A DNA stretch of 64,000 bases from positions 1 through 64,000 of the forward strand of contig NZ_JAFMYW010000010.1 of assembly GCF_017353175.1 (NCBI RefSeq), in the 5' to 3' direction. Position numbers and translations under genes: made by a program. Of this stretch, positions 45,579 to 54,419 are shown piece by piece. Positions within the stretch are counted from its first letter, which is position 1; every line of letters begins with the position of its first letter. The stretch comes from Fibrella forsythiae. GTDB taxonomy: Bacteria > Bacteroidota > Bacteroidia > Cytophagales > Spirosomataceae. The notes under the pieces are model-generated. The model worked only from the letters and a program-made list of their open reading frames with translations. It did no database searches and had not been told where the DNA came from.

Positions 45579-46793
45579 CTACCAGTGCAGGCCCAACACA
45601 CGGATGGGGCGGTGTCTGTAGTTTGTTTTCATGAACCGGCCCCTGCGAGTAACGTACCTGTAGTAAGTTGACCCTAACCGAACGAAAGTGCTATTGGTAA
45701 GCTTACCCGGGTCAATGTCATCATCGAGGGTGTGCAGGCTGCCGTTGGTATGTTGGGCGATCCGGAATTGATCCGGTTCAAACGCGTAGTCATGCCCGGA
45801 CTGGGTATCGCAGGCGATAATATGGACGGGTACGTTAAGGCTGGGCAACAGTGCCATGTCTTTAACACCACTCTCGTTATCGGCAATAAGAATCAGATGC
45901 TGCGCTTTAGGAAACTCCCGATGAGCGAACTGTAACGCCTCAACCACATTTTCTGCATTAAGGCGATTGTTGAGTGTATTGCGGGCAGCGGCCAGCAAAG
46001 TAGGTAAAGCTCGGCGAGGCTCGCGCTCACGAGTGACGAAGAACATGCCGGCCGGCCCGTTGGGGCGGGTCTCCTGCCCCAGGCTGTCGCAGTCTGTGTA
46101 AAAGACCGTCCCCTGAATCTGGGGGCTTTGGCTATTATGCCGGAACCAGGCGTAAATCTGCGCGGCGAAAGGGTCCATGCTGGTTGTAAGATCACAAACA
46201 ACTACGGCATTTGGCCAACGGCGCAAATTGCGGGTTAGCGCCGCAAATACGGTCGAATCGGCCCCGATGTCGCCCGACACCAGCTTTTTCTCGAGGTCCA
46301 TTTCAAACGGAGATAACGTACGAAACGTAACCGCTGGCCACTGCCTGACCGGTTGAATAACGCCGAGAACAGGACGTACCTGAGCGCCTGATGGTGGTGG
46401 CGTTACGACTCGTTCAGGTTGGGCGTCTGCCACCGTTGTTGCACTCGGCGATGTGTGTACTGGCTTCTTTGGTATAACGCTGGCTGGTTGCCGTTTCGGA
46501 GAAGAAAGCTTGATAAGCCTTTCCCGGCCTGGTGAACAAACAGCAGCTAACGTACCTGTCTGTCGACTGGTTGAGCGGGGCCTGGGTGGGGTATCAGCAA
46601 TAGATAGATCCACGATATACCCAGCGGTGCCCATCAGGAGTAACAGGCTACTTATAAGGAGCCCCGTACGCCACTTGCGCCGACGCACTTGCCGTCGGAT
46701 CACCAGCCAATCCTCAGGTTGATAGGCTGGCTGGTAGTCTTTCAGCGATTGACGTACCCAGTCGTGCAGTGATTTATCGTCGGTGCTGTTCAT
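45579..46793 (-). CDS. Single-pass anti-sigma-like protein with periplasmic vWA-like domain
   Basis: A 404-aa protein. Residues 1-42 are cytoplasmic, helical and end in a basic patch (VRRRK), like the N-terminal sigma-binding part of Bacteroidota anti-sigma factors. One membrane helix spans ~43-62. A proline/threonine-rich linker reaches ~150. The outer domain (~190-390) resembles a von Willebrand A fold: NAVVVCDLTTSMDPFAAQI has a metal-site-like D201-x-T203-x-S205, with HLILIADNESG and HIIACDTQSG as later strands. The start overlaps the ECF sigma gene by 20 nt, so a sigma/anti-sigma pair is likely. The external domain may be the sensor. Confidence 0.7.
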   Translation of the reverse strand: MNSTDDKSLHDWVRQSLKDYQPAYQPEDWLVIRRQVRRRKWRTGLLISSLLLLMGTAGYIVDLSIADTPPRPRSTSRQTGTLAAVCSPGRERLIKLSSPKRQPASVIPKKPVHTSPSATTVADAQPERVVTPPPSGAQVRPVLGVIQPVRQWPAVTFRTLSPFEMDLEKKLVSGDIGADSTVFAALTRNLRRWPNAVVVCDLTTSMDPFAAQIYAWFRHNSQSPQIQGTVFYTDCDSLGQETRPNGPAGMFFVTREREPRRALPTLLAAARNTLNNRLNAENVVEALQFAHREFPKAQHLILIADNESGVKDMALLPSLNVPVHIIACDTQSGHDYAFEPDQFRIAQHTNGSLHTLDDDIDPGKLTNSTFVRLGSTYYRYVTRRGRFMKTNYRHRPIRVLGLHW

Positions 46794-47346
46794 GGGTATG
46801 ATGCGTTTGTGAAGCTAAAGCGCGGCGCAATAATCGATTGGCTTCGGTGAGGTGAGCACGCGAGGTACTTTCCGCGATGCGCAGCTGATCGGCAATGTCG
46901 TGGTGCGAGAAACCTTCCAGTACATACAGGCTAAACACCATGCGATAGGCTGGGGGAAGGCGGTGAATCATATCCAGAATATGATCGGCCGACAGTTGAG
47001 CCAGAATAGCCTCGTCGTTCTGGTATGGTTCAGCCACCAGCTGTTCAATCTGTTCGGTCGAAACAGTAGGGGTTTTCGTCGTTCGTCTGTAATGGTCAAT
47101 GGCCGTATTGACCATGATCGTGCGCAGCCAGGGTTTAAGGGCAGCTTCGCTTTTCAATTCACCAATACGCCTGAATACTTTCATGAATCCATCATTGAGC
47201 AACTCACGGGCATCTTCGCGATTGTCGGCATAAGCCAGGCATACCGACAACGCATACGGGTAGAAACGTTCATAAAACGCGCTCATAGCTGCTTCCTTCC
47301 CCCGTCGGCAACCATCAATCAGGCTGACAGTGGCGGCGTTAGTCAC
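46774..47346 (-). CDS. ECF-type RNA polymerase sigma factor
   Basis: A 190-aa sigma-70-family protein. Region 2 has YALSVCLAYADNREDARELL and WLRTIMVNTAIDHYRR; region 4 has LPPAYRMVFSLYVLEGFSHH and ADQLRIAESTSRAHLTEA. The start is GTG at 47346, which keeps the conserved N-terminal LIDGCRRG; it overlaps the last 8 nt of the upstream lipoprotein gene. An ATG at 47286 would cut into region 2. The downstream anti-sigma-like gene overlaps by 20 nt, so all three genes are probably translationally coupled. Confidence 0.9.
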   Translation of the reverse strand: MTNAATVSLIDGCRRGKEAAMSAFYERFYPYALSVCLAYADNREDARELLNDGFMKVFRRIGELKSEAALKPWLRTIMVNTAIDHYRRTTKTPTVSTEQIEQLVAEPYQNDEAILAQLSADHILDMIHRLPPAYRMVFSLYVLEGFSHHDIADQLRIAESTSRAHLTEANRLLRRALASQTHHTHEQHRR

Positions 47347-48442
47347 AAGATCCGTCGAGGGTGTAGGTTGTTGTAGACGTTAGCTGGCTTAATACCGTAC
47401 CCGCCGCATTCTGATAGGTAGTTGTCACCTGATCAGATGATTGTACATAACCTGCATTTGTCAGTTTAAGCTGTACCTGCGAATTGCTGGCTTTCATGAG
47501 CGGCCCTGTTGAAAAGGTATCATAATGGGTAGATGCGCTCATTACACCAGGCACACCGGCTATGTTCACTACAGTTGGAAACCCGTTGAAATTGCCGGGG
47601 GGCAATCCCGGTGGTAACTGGGCCTGAGCATAGGTGTAGTCTGTGTACGAATGCAACTGGTCATTGACCCAGAACTCCTGTTTTATCCGGTGCCCCTGGC
47701 TATCGTAGGTAAAAACTGAACGGTAATTGGCGCCCGTCTGCGTCTGAAGAAATCCGTTCTGGAACGCGTATGGATGCACGTCGACCCCGCCCTGTCTTTC
47801 AACATAATCGATCGTCTTGCCATTTTGATACGTCCATTCTGCCGTGCTGCCAGTAGCAGAAGCAGGCTTTTCTGGTGCTGAAGCTGGAATAACCGGGTAC
47901 GTTGTTTCGTCTGTCCGGGTAGTTAACGAGCCAGTTGCGTCATATTTGTATGTGCTGGCTGTTCGGGTCTGTAAACCGTAGGGATTTGTCTGCCGATTGA
48001 TCTGTTGAGTCAACCGGCCATTTGTATAGGCGTATGTATACTGTGAGGTGCGTGTATTCGTGCTGGTTGGGCCGTCGCTGGGCGACCAGTGAGCGTCAGA
48101 CGACTGCGCGGTCAGAAAGCCGGCGTCGTCATACACATAACTGGTGTTCTCTGCGTAGCTGTACACTACGGCCGACTGCCCAGCCAACCGTTTCTCATAA
48201 TGACGGGCCACACGGCTGATTCTGCCTTGCCCGTCGTACTCGTAAATGGTCTGATCAGTGGTTTCTTCAAGTGTCTTGTTCGCCTGCCGTACCGTTGCTT
48301 TCTCGTCAATCTGCTTGATCCGGCAAGGGCCAGCGGCTTTTTTCTCTACAGCCTGCTGGGTACAATGGCTGGTTGACCCCAGTAGGAAACTCAGTACCAG
48401 CAACTGCCGAATACTTGTCTGTAATCGTTTTGTCAGTGTCAT
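47339..48442 (-). CDS. YD/RHS-repeat lipoprotein
   Basis: A 367-aa protein with lipobox GSTSHC. The mature chain carries degenerate YD repeats: YEYDGQGRISRVARHY, YVYDDAGFLTAQ, YKYDATGSLTTRTDE and FTYDSQGHRIKQEFWV. Such repeats form beta-sheet shells or surface fibres in Rhs/teneurin proteins, but there is no toxin tip or core domain, and the protein is short. It is the first gene of the operon with the ECF sigma and anti-sigma-like protein, so it may be part of the signal that the system reads, or a cell-envelope product of it. Confidence 0.78.
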   Translation of the reverse strand: MTLTKRLQTSIRQLLVLSFLLGSTSHCTQQAVEKKAAGPCRIKQIDEKATVRQANKTLEETTDQTIYEYDGQGRISRVARHYEKRLAGQSAVVYSYAENTSYVYDDAGFLTAQSSDAHWSPSDGPTSTNTRTSQYTYAYTNGRLTQQINRQTNPYGLQTRTASTYKYDATGSLTTRTDETTYPVIPASAPEKPASATGSTAEWTYQNGKTIDYVERQGGVDVHPYAFQNGFLQTQTGANYRSVFTYDSQGHRIKQEFWVNDQLHSYTDYTYAQAQLPPGLPPGNFNGFPTVVNIAGVPGVMSASTHYDTFSTGPLMKASNSQVQLKLTNAGYVQSSDQVTTTYQNAAGTVLSQLTSTTTYTLDGSCD

Positions 48443-48530
48443 ATCTGTTGAGTAAATCCTGTTTCAGACAAAGACGACTTTGTTCACCAGAACGCTGGGT
48501 ACGTTGCCGTTTATTTTTTACCTCACCGAA

Positions 48531-48559
48531 TTGGCGCGTTGAAAACAGCCCTATTTTCG
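48531..48559 (+). promoter_or_regulatory. Candidate promoter of the PfkB kinase gene
   Basis: TTG (48531-48533), an 18-nt spacer and TATTTTCG (48552-48559) resemble the Bacteroidota -33/-7 pattern with one mismatch. It predicts a leader of about 50 nt. Confidence 0.3.
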
Positions 48560-48614
48560 TGAATTCGCTTGAGTTGGCAGCAAACCAACACGGAGCTTTT
48601 AGCACCCTGTCCCT

Positions 48615-49553
48615 ATGATCCTTACATCGAAACAACTCATTCTTTCTGTTGGCGAATTGCTGGCCGATTTCATTGGACAAAATTTCTCGGAAAGCCTGTT
48701 CGATGCCGCTGATTTTACCCGGTTTCAGGGCGGATCGCCAGCCAATATGGCCGCAAATATGGCCCGGTTGGGCAATCAGGCCGCGTTGGTGTCGTGCGTT
48801 GGCGACGATAATCTGGGCGCTTTTCTCATCCAGAAAGTAGCTGAAACCGGTATCGATGTGAGTCACGTTGTTATTGAGCCAACCGAGCCCACAAGTATCG
48901 TGGTGGTATCGCGAACGAAAGGAACGCCCGATTTCATTGCGTATCGCACCGCCGATTGCATGATTCAGCCCGAGCATTTGCCCAATCAATTGCTCGATCA
49001 GACGGCGCTGTTTCATACCACTTGCTTTGCCCTCAGCCGTAATCCGGCTCAGCAAACCATTGTTGATGCGGCCCGCCGTGCTTCCGTTGCCGGTGCGCAG
49101 ATAAGCATCGATGCCAATTATGCGCCCAGTATCTGGTCCGACCGTGATAATGCCTGGCAGGTATTAACCGATTATTGCTCGCTGGGTACGTTGGTAAAAC
49201 TGAGCGAAGATGATGCCGAACGGCTGTATGGCTCGCCCCAAACGCCTGAGCAGGTATGTTCCGATTTTCACCGAATGGGGGCCAGGCTGGTCTGCCTGAC
49301 ATTGGGAGCGAAGGGCAGTATTGTATCGACCAACAACGGAGAAAGTGTGGTAGAGACACCCGGAAAACCATTGTCGGTTGTTGATGCTACCGGGGCGGGT
49401 GATGCGTATTGGGCTGGTTTCCTTACTGCCTGGCTCGATGGCTGTACACCCGCCGAGTGTGCCGGGGCGGGGTCTAACCTGGCGGCGCTGAAACTCATCC
49501 GCCGCGGTTCACTTCCGCCAACCGTTGACCGGAAGTTGTTATACGAATCATAA
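48615..49553 (+). CDS. PfkB-family carbohydrate kinase (fructokinase-like)
   Basis: A 312-aa ribokinase-fold enzyme. The first signature is FQGGSPANMAANMARLGNQ, and the second is VDATGAGDAYWAGFLTAWL with the catalytic aspartate in GAGD. VKLSEDDAERLYG is typical of fructokinase-like members. It phosphorylates a sugar with ATP in the cytoplasm; fructose is likely but unproven. It is divergent from the YD-repeat lipoprotein operon. Confidence 0.87.
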   Translation: MILTSKQLILSVGELLADFIGQNFSESLFDAADFTRFQGGSPANMAANMARLGNQAALVSCVGDDNLGAFLIQKVAETGIDVSHVVIEPTEPTSIVVVSRTKGTPDFIAYRTADCMIQPEHLPNQLLDQTALFHTTCFALSRNPAQQTIVDAARRASVAGAQISIDANYAPSIWSDRDNAWQVLTDYCSLGTLVKLSEDDAERLYGSPQTPEQVCSDFHRMGARLVCLTLGAKGSIVSTNNGESVVETPGKPLSVVDATGAGDAYWAGFLTAWLDGCTPAECAGAGSNLAALKLIRRGSLPPTVDRKLLYES

Positions 49554-49963
49554 GCAGGCAATACTGCGTTTGTCGGGTAGGCTGTGAAGACATAGTCTAC
49601 CCGTTTTGTTTATAAACGAATAGTATATCATGCCAAAGAATCCTGCTTTATGGATAGCCGATCCGGTACAATGTAAATTGAGAAAAAATACTCTGCTGTT
49701 TGTAAGACGAAGTTGTTGTTTTCGTGTACTTAACCTAAAGATAAACAGTTAATTGTGGTACTTTGGGGGGATAGAATTAAGGGTAATGAAGATTAAGCGA
49801 ATTACTACTTAAAAAAACAAATAACGATTCAAAACTGGCATGTAAGTTGGTGCATAATCAGATACGTTGGTCTTCGCAGGCTGACGGAATTGGCCTGTGA
49901 GTGACTGGTGTTGGCTACAGCCTGATCAGCTGACTTGACTGGCGCTGTGACTTACCTGTTTAA
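49554..49963. other. Intergenic gap before the DUF1800 gene
   Basis: This 410-nt gap between two plus-strand genes becomes AT-rich from about 49600. No protein-like frame and no strong hairpin. It presumably holds the promoter of the DUF1800/DUF1501 pair. Confidence 0.4.
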
Positions 49964-51625
49964 ATGGCCGTTTTAGATCCATATACCGTTCCGCTCACCC
50001 GCGCAACGGCAGCCCATTTGCTACGCCGGGCTACGTTTGGCCCAACGCCCGCGGAAATAACGGCACTGGTTGGCCAAACTGCCGCCCAGGCCGTGCAGAG
50101 CCTGATCACCAACGGTAATTACAATCCACCACCACCGGTTGAACTGGACGAAAACCAACCGGGAGCTGGTGAGCCGTTTCTGGATAAGCCGTTCAACGGT
50201 GGCCGGAACTTTCAGTTTGGCTACGCCATCAAATACTGGTGGCTGGGCATCATGAGCCAGCAAACCGGCGCCCCCGCGCTGCTCGATAAACTGACCATGT
50301 TCTGGCAGAATCACTTCGTCACTACCCGCACTGTGGTCGACGATTATCGGTTTGTGGACCGGTATCTGCGATTGTTGCGAAACAATGCACTTGGCAATTT
50401 CCGTAGCCTGGTCATTGCCGTGAGCAAAGATCCGGCCATGTTGCGCTTTCTGAACGGCAACGAAAATGAAGCCGGAAGCCCTAACGAAAACTACGCCCGC
50501 GAACTACAGGAGCTGTTCACCGTTGGTGCCGTTGATTTCGCCGGTACTAAAAACTACACTGAAGAGGATGTGAAAGCGGCGGCACGGATACTGACCGGCT
50601 GGAACTATACCAACTTCTGGACAGAAGGCTCAACATCCTTCGAAACAACCTTTACCGTTAGCCGGCACGACACAACCGATAAACTATTTTCGAGCCATTA
50701 TAATAACACACGTATTACGGGCCGGTCAACCGCCACGGCTGGCGATCAGGAACTGACAGACCTGGTGGCGATGCTGCTGGCGCACCCGCAAACGGCCCGG
50801 TTTATCTGCCGGAAACTGTACCGCTGGTATGTGAATCCGCATGTTACGCAGGCAATTGAAGACACCGTCATTGTGCCGCTGGCCCTGTTTTTTGCGTCGC
50901 CGGCCAATGACTTTGCCATTCAGCCGGTAGTGGTAAAACTGCTGACGAGCCAGCATTTTTTCGAAGCTGCCAACCGGGGCTGTATCGTGAAATCACCCGC
51001 CGAATTGATTGTCGGGTCAATCCGGTTTTTCGGTCAGCCAATTCCGGACATGACGACCGACTATGTTGCCTTTGGCAAACTGCTGGACTTCATGCAGTGG
51101 CGGATGGACCAGCTTCAGATGAATACCCTCGATCAGCCTACGGTTTTCGGGTATGAGCCATATTACCAGACGGGTTACTCGAAAAACTGGATGAATACAA
51201 CCACGATTGCCATGCGCAACGAATTTACCGATGCGCTGATCTGGCGGTGGCTCGAAGTGAAACCCGGCTACAATATGGGAATCGATGTGCTGGCCTGGGC
51301 TACATCGCTCCAGGCCGATTTTAACAACGTACCCAGCGCCACCAACCCCTCAGGGACGCCTGCCATCACGTGTGAAACGATATTGGCGGCTTTTATTGCT
51401 GATCTGTTTGCCACCGACCTGTTCCAGAGACAGAAGGATTTTCTAATCGACACGATCATGATGAATAGCCTGCCACGAACATCCTGGGGGTTTGAATGGA
51501 ATGCCTACCGGACGGCCCTGATAACCAACTCCGGCGAATTGAGCTGGCGACAGAACAGCGTGACCTGGCGATTGCAAAACCTGATGCGGTACACGCTTCG
51601 ACTTGCTGAATACCATGTGTTTTAA
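49964..51625 (+). CDS. DUF1800 domain protein
   Basis: A 553-aa protein without a signal peptide at the visible start. DUF1800 features are present: HLLRRATFGPTPAEI at the N-terminus, DKLTMFWQNHFVT, a run GNENEAGSPNENYARELQEL and FTVGAVDFAGTKNYTEEDV, then ARILTGWNY. The enzymatic role is unknown. In Bacteroidota and Planctomycetes it is nearly always next to a DUF1501 gene, as here (98 nt, with a long hairpin between). Confidence 0.9.
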   Translation: MAVLDPYTVPLTRATAAHLLRRATFGPTPAEITALVGQTAAQAVQSLITNGNYNPPPPVELDENQPGAGEPFLDKPFNGGRNFQFGYAIKYWWLGIMSQQTGAPALLDKLTMFWQNHFVTTRTVVDDYRFVDRYLRLLRNNALGNFRSLVIAVSKDPAMLRFLNGNENEAGSPNENYARELQELFTVGAVDFAGTKNYTEEDVKAAARILTGWNYTNFWTEGSTSFETTFTVSRHDTTDKLFSSHYNNTRITGRSTATAGDQELTDLVAMLLAHPQTARFICRKLYRWYVNPHVTQAIEDTVIVPLALFFASPANDFAIQPVVVKLLTSQHFFEAANRGCIVKSPAELIVGSIRFFGQPIPDMTTDYVAFGKLLDFMQWRMDQLQMNTLDQPTVFGYEPYYQTGYSKNWMNTTTIAMRNEFTDALIWRWLEVKPGYNMGIDVLAWATSLQADFNNVPSATNPSGTPAITCETILAAFIADLFATDLFQRQKDFLIDTIMMNSLPRTSWGFEWNAYRTALITNSGELSWRQNSVTWRLQNLMRYTLRLAEYHVF

Positions 51626-51630
51626 AACAA

Positions 51631-51714
51631 GTCGATAGTCGGGGAGTCGATAGCTACGCTGCTAAGGCGCGTATCGAACCTGGCAGCGCGGCTATCGACT
51701 CCCCGACTATCGAC
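51631..51714. repeat. Long inverted repeat between the DUF1800 and DUF1501 genes
   Basis: Perfect 24-bp arms (51631-51654 and 51691-51714) begin GTCGATAGTCGGGGAGTC; inner CGCTGC/GCAGCG extends the pairing. It begins 5 nt after the DUF1800 stop and ends 9 nt before the DUF1501 start, so it lies inside a likely operon rather than at its end. Confidence 0.8.
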
Positions 51715-51723
51715 TCTCTTCCT

Positions 51724-53232
51724 ATGACTCGCAGAGATTTTCTGGCCGCTTCAACGGCCTTTACGGTACCGGTTATGCTGAATGGGTTCGGGTTGAAAGC
51801 CATGACCCGTCAGTCGGCGCTTGTGCAGTCGCTGATGCAGTCGGGCGCGGTCAATACTGACCGGGTGTTGGTCATCGTGTATCTGAACGGCGGCAACGAC
51901 GGGCTGAACACGGTGATTCCGCTCGACCAGCTCCCGACCTACAACACCCTGCGGAGCCCTATTGCACTACCCGAAAATAGCCTGCTGCGGCTCCAGGGGA
52001 CAGATAAAATGGCCTTTCATCCGGCCATGACGGGGATGCGGAACCTCTATAACGACGGTAGACTGACGGTGATCAATTCGGTATCCTACCCTAACCCTGA
52101 TCAATCGCATTTCCGCTCAACTGATATCTGGATGACCGCCGCCAATGCTGATGTTAGCCTGACAACGGGCTGGGCAGGCCGGTATCTGGAAGACCGTTTT
52201 CCGGGCTATCCGGTTGGTTTCCCGAATGAGCAGATGGAAGACCCGCTGGCCATTCAGATCGGATACCTGACGTCAACGGCGCTGTTGGGCAGCCAGCAGT
52301 CGATGGGGGTGGCCATTAACGACCCTGAGGCGTTTTATCAGTTGGTTGGTGCGGGCGAACCCACTTCGCCCAACGATATACCCGGCGGCGACGCGGGTAC
52401 GTTGATTTCGTTTATCCGGCTTCAGCAGGCGCTGGCCGTGGGGTATGCGGGCGAGATCAAAAATGCGTTCGATGCCGGGCAGACGCTGGGTACGTATCCG
52501 TTGGAGAATATGAACAACAGCCTGGCCGAACAGCTGAAAATTGTAGCGCGGTTGATTCATGGTGGCTTGAAAACCAAGATTTTCTTTGTTGCGCTGGGTG
52601 GTTTCGATACCCATTCAGGCCAGATTGTCAATAGCCCGGTAACGGGCCCTCACGCTGATCTGCTGGGCAAAGTGTCTGATGCGCTCTATGCCTTTCAGGA
52701 AGACCTTCGCCTGCAGGGAACCCAGGACCGCGTAGTGGGTATGACCTTCTCTGATTTTGGACGGAGGGCAAATGCCAATGCATCAAACGGAACCGACCAT
52801 GGTGTAGCTGCTCCGCAGTTCGTCTTTGGCTCGTCGGTACGGCACCAGGTAATCGGAACAAACCCTAACCTGTCTGACCTGATCGAGAGTTACGGTGGCA
52901 ATAAAGACGTGAAGATGCAAATCGATTTTCGCCGAATCTACGCCGATCTGCTCAACGACTGGTTTGAAACGGGCCGCGCTAAAGCCGACAACCTGTTGCT
53001 TCACAATTTCCCCACGATCTCGCTGTTTTCCGACGTCTGTGAAACCCTGACCTCAGGGCCATGGAACAGCCCCACCACCTGGACAGTTGGCCGCGTGCCA
53101 ATGTCCGGCGAAAAAATCAGAGTCAATGCTGGTCATGTTGTCACGCTCAGTGATGTTGTGTCGGTACGATCGGCGCAGGTGCAGGGTACCATCAGGTATG
53201 GTGCAGGCGGCAAAATACGTATTACGGGATAG
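51724..53232 (+). CDS. DUF1501 protein with Tat signal and extra C-terminal beta domain
   Basis: A 502-aa exported protein. A twin-arginine signal is present (MTRRDFLAASTAFTVPV). The DUF1501 body resembles the alkaline-phosphatase/sulfatase fold: VLVIVYLNGGNDGLNTVIP, FHPAMTGMRNLYNDGRL, LGGFDTHSGQ and GMTFSDFGRRANANASNGTDHG, with aspartates and histidines placed as in metal sites. About 60 extra residues at the end (WNSPTTWTVGRVPMSGEKI ... GHVVTLSDVVSV) look like a small beta module of the kind found in surface proteins. Function unknown. Its last 11 nt overlap the convergent gene at 53222. Confidence 0.87.
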   Translation: MTRRDFLAASTAFTVPVMLNGFGLKAMTRQSALVQSLMQSGAVNTDRVLVIVYLNGGNDGLNTVIPLDQLPTYNTLRSPIALPENSLLRLQGTDKMAFHPAMTGMRNLYNDGRLTVINSVSYPNPDQSHFRSTDIWMTAANADVSLTTGWAGRYLEDRFPGYPVGFPNEQMEDPLAIQIGYLTSTALLGSQQSMGVAINDPEAFYQLVGAGEPTSPNDIPGGDAGTLISFIRLQQALAVGYAGEIKNAFDAGQTLGTYPLENMNNSLAEQLKIVARLIHGGLKTKIFFVALGGFDTHSGQIVNSPVTGPHADLLGKVSDALYAFQEDLRLQGTQDRVVGMTFSDFGRRANANASNGTDHGVAAPQFVFGSSVRHQVIGTNPNLSDLIESYGGNKDVKMQIDFRRIYADLLNDWFETGRAKADNLLLHNFPTISLFSDVCETLTSGPWNSPTTWTVGRVPMSGEKIRVNAGHVVTLSDVVSVRSAQVQGTIRYGAGGKIRITG

Positions 53233-54058
53233 GCAGCAGTATCTCCTGTGGCCCCCGCTCAATCTCAACCGCGCTCGACGCACGCTCTGCCCTGGGCCAG
53301 GAATAAATGAGCTGTTCGTCTAGTAGCGGTTTGGCGGGATTGATGAAAACACGCAACTGATACCGAATGCCAACGTGTGTTTTATTAGGCCCGCCTATAT
53401 ACACTATTCCTTTCCAGGTTCCGTCTTTAGCTACTCTAATTGGGTCCTGAACATAGTATTCGTCGATTGGGTTGGCGTGAGTGCGGCTTCGTATCGGATG
53501 CACAATGGGCCAGACAACTTCTGCATTGCTGGCTTTGCCTTCAACAACCATGAGCCTGGGCACAACCATACCGTTGGCAGGGTTACTGATAACTAATTCA
53601 TCAGTCAGTTGGCGGCTGACTACGTAAATGAGCCCCCCTATGCCAATTGCCAAACCGGCTACCAGCAGGCTGCGTCGGGTAGTCCAGCCAAGGGAAGTTT
53701 GGGCTTCGGGCATTGCCGTAGGTACGTCCGTTTTCTCTAACGCTCCACTGGCAGTATCTCTTGGCGTGCCCCATACGTACAAATAGCAGGTATTGAGGAT
53801 TTTTTCATCCCTAAGGATGTATCCATCATGAAAGATTTTTGCCCAGGTCTTTGCGCTGGGAATCGCCGCGAGTGCTTCCTGCATATCGGCATTTCCCAGC
53901 TTGTCGAACTCTTCTTTAAACGAATTCCGGAGGTGCTCGTAGGAGGCTGGGTAGCTATTGAATTTAAGCGCCGGATATTTTCCCGGCTTGGCTAAACGGT
54001 ATGCGTCGTATTTCTTCCTGATGTGTTCTTTTAAGTTCTGCATTTCATGTTCAGTCAT
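53222..54058 (-). CDS. Single-pass membrane protein with unrecognised N- and C-terminal domains
   Basis: A 278-aa protein. Residues 1-110 are a helical cytoplasmic domain with distinctive KYPALKFNSYPASYEHLRNS and IPSAKTWAKIFHDGYILRDE stretches, ending CYLYVWGTPRD. One membrane helix lies at ~127-147 (LLVAGLAIGIGGLIYVV). The outer part (~150-278) is beta-rich: LVISNPANGMVVPRLMVVEG, WPIVHPIRS, and TWKGIVYIGGPNKTHVGIRY. I do not recognise either domain; the outer part recalls Ig-like or carbohydrate-binding sheets. ATG 54058 is used, ATG 54043 is possible. Confidence 0.65.
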   Translation of the reverse strand: MTEHEMQNLKEHIRKKYDAYRLAKPGKYPALKFNSYPASYEHLRNSFKEEFDKLGNADMQEALAAIPSAKTWAKIFHDGYILRDEKILNTCYLYVWGTPRDTASGALEKTDVPTAMPEAQTSLGWTTRRSLLVAGLAIGIGGLIYVVSRQLTDELVISNPANGMVVPRLMVVEGKASNAEVVWPIVHPIRSRTHANPIDEYYVQDPIRVAKDGTWKGIVYIGGPNKTHVGIRYQLRVFINPAKPLLDEQLIYSWPRAERASSAVEIERGPQEILLPIP

Positions 54059-54419
54059 ACAGCGAAGATTTTTAGTGCGGAAACAAAAAAGAAGAGCAGA
54101 GAGGATAGGTAAGGAATAAATAAAGGAACAAAAAAGGAATATGTTAACGAATACATATGAACATCAAGTATATACTTTTATCAGGAAGTTAATCTGTGCC
54201 CATATGGCTTCGCAGTGCCTTTGCTTTCCGTTTCTATTCACACCTTTATTAGACCTATGGAACGCACAGATTGCCTTTGTTTCATTGAGTGACTGCCGCA
54301 AGCTATTCAGATCGCTTGCTACATTAACAAATTGAGCCCCACCGCTTGTTGCGGTGGGGCTCATCCATAAATTTACAGCAGTAACATGCGCGCAGGTATG
54401 TCCTGTGCTGCGAATGACG
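54059..54419. other. AT-rich gap with terminator
   Basis: This 361-nt gap holds the terminator at 54334-54362. The remainder is AT-rich, with no protein-like frame, and probably carries the promoter of the gene at 53222-54058. Confidence 0.4.
54334..54362 (-). terminator. Terminator of the sugar dehydrogenase gene
   Basis: A 12-bp stem (54334-54345 with 54351-54362, GAGCCCCACCGC) with a 5-nt loop, 57 nt past the stop at 54420. On the minus strand it is followed by AATTTGTT. Confidence 0.7.

Noticed and set aside
53222-53232. The 11-nt overlap of convergent genes as a sign of a frameshifted gene end
   Set aside because: Both reading frames end naturally and the proteins look complete; short convergent overlaps are common.
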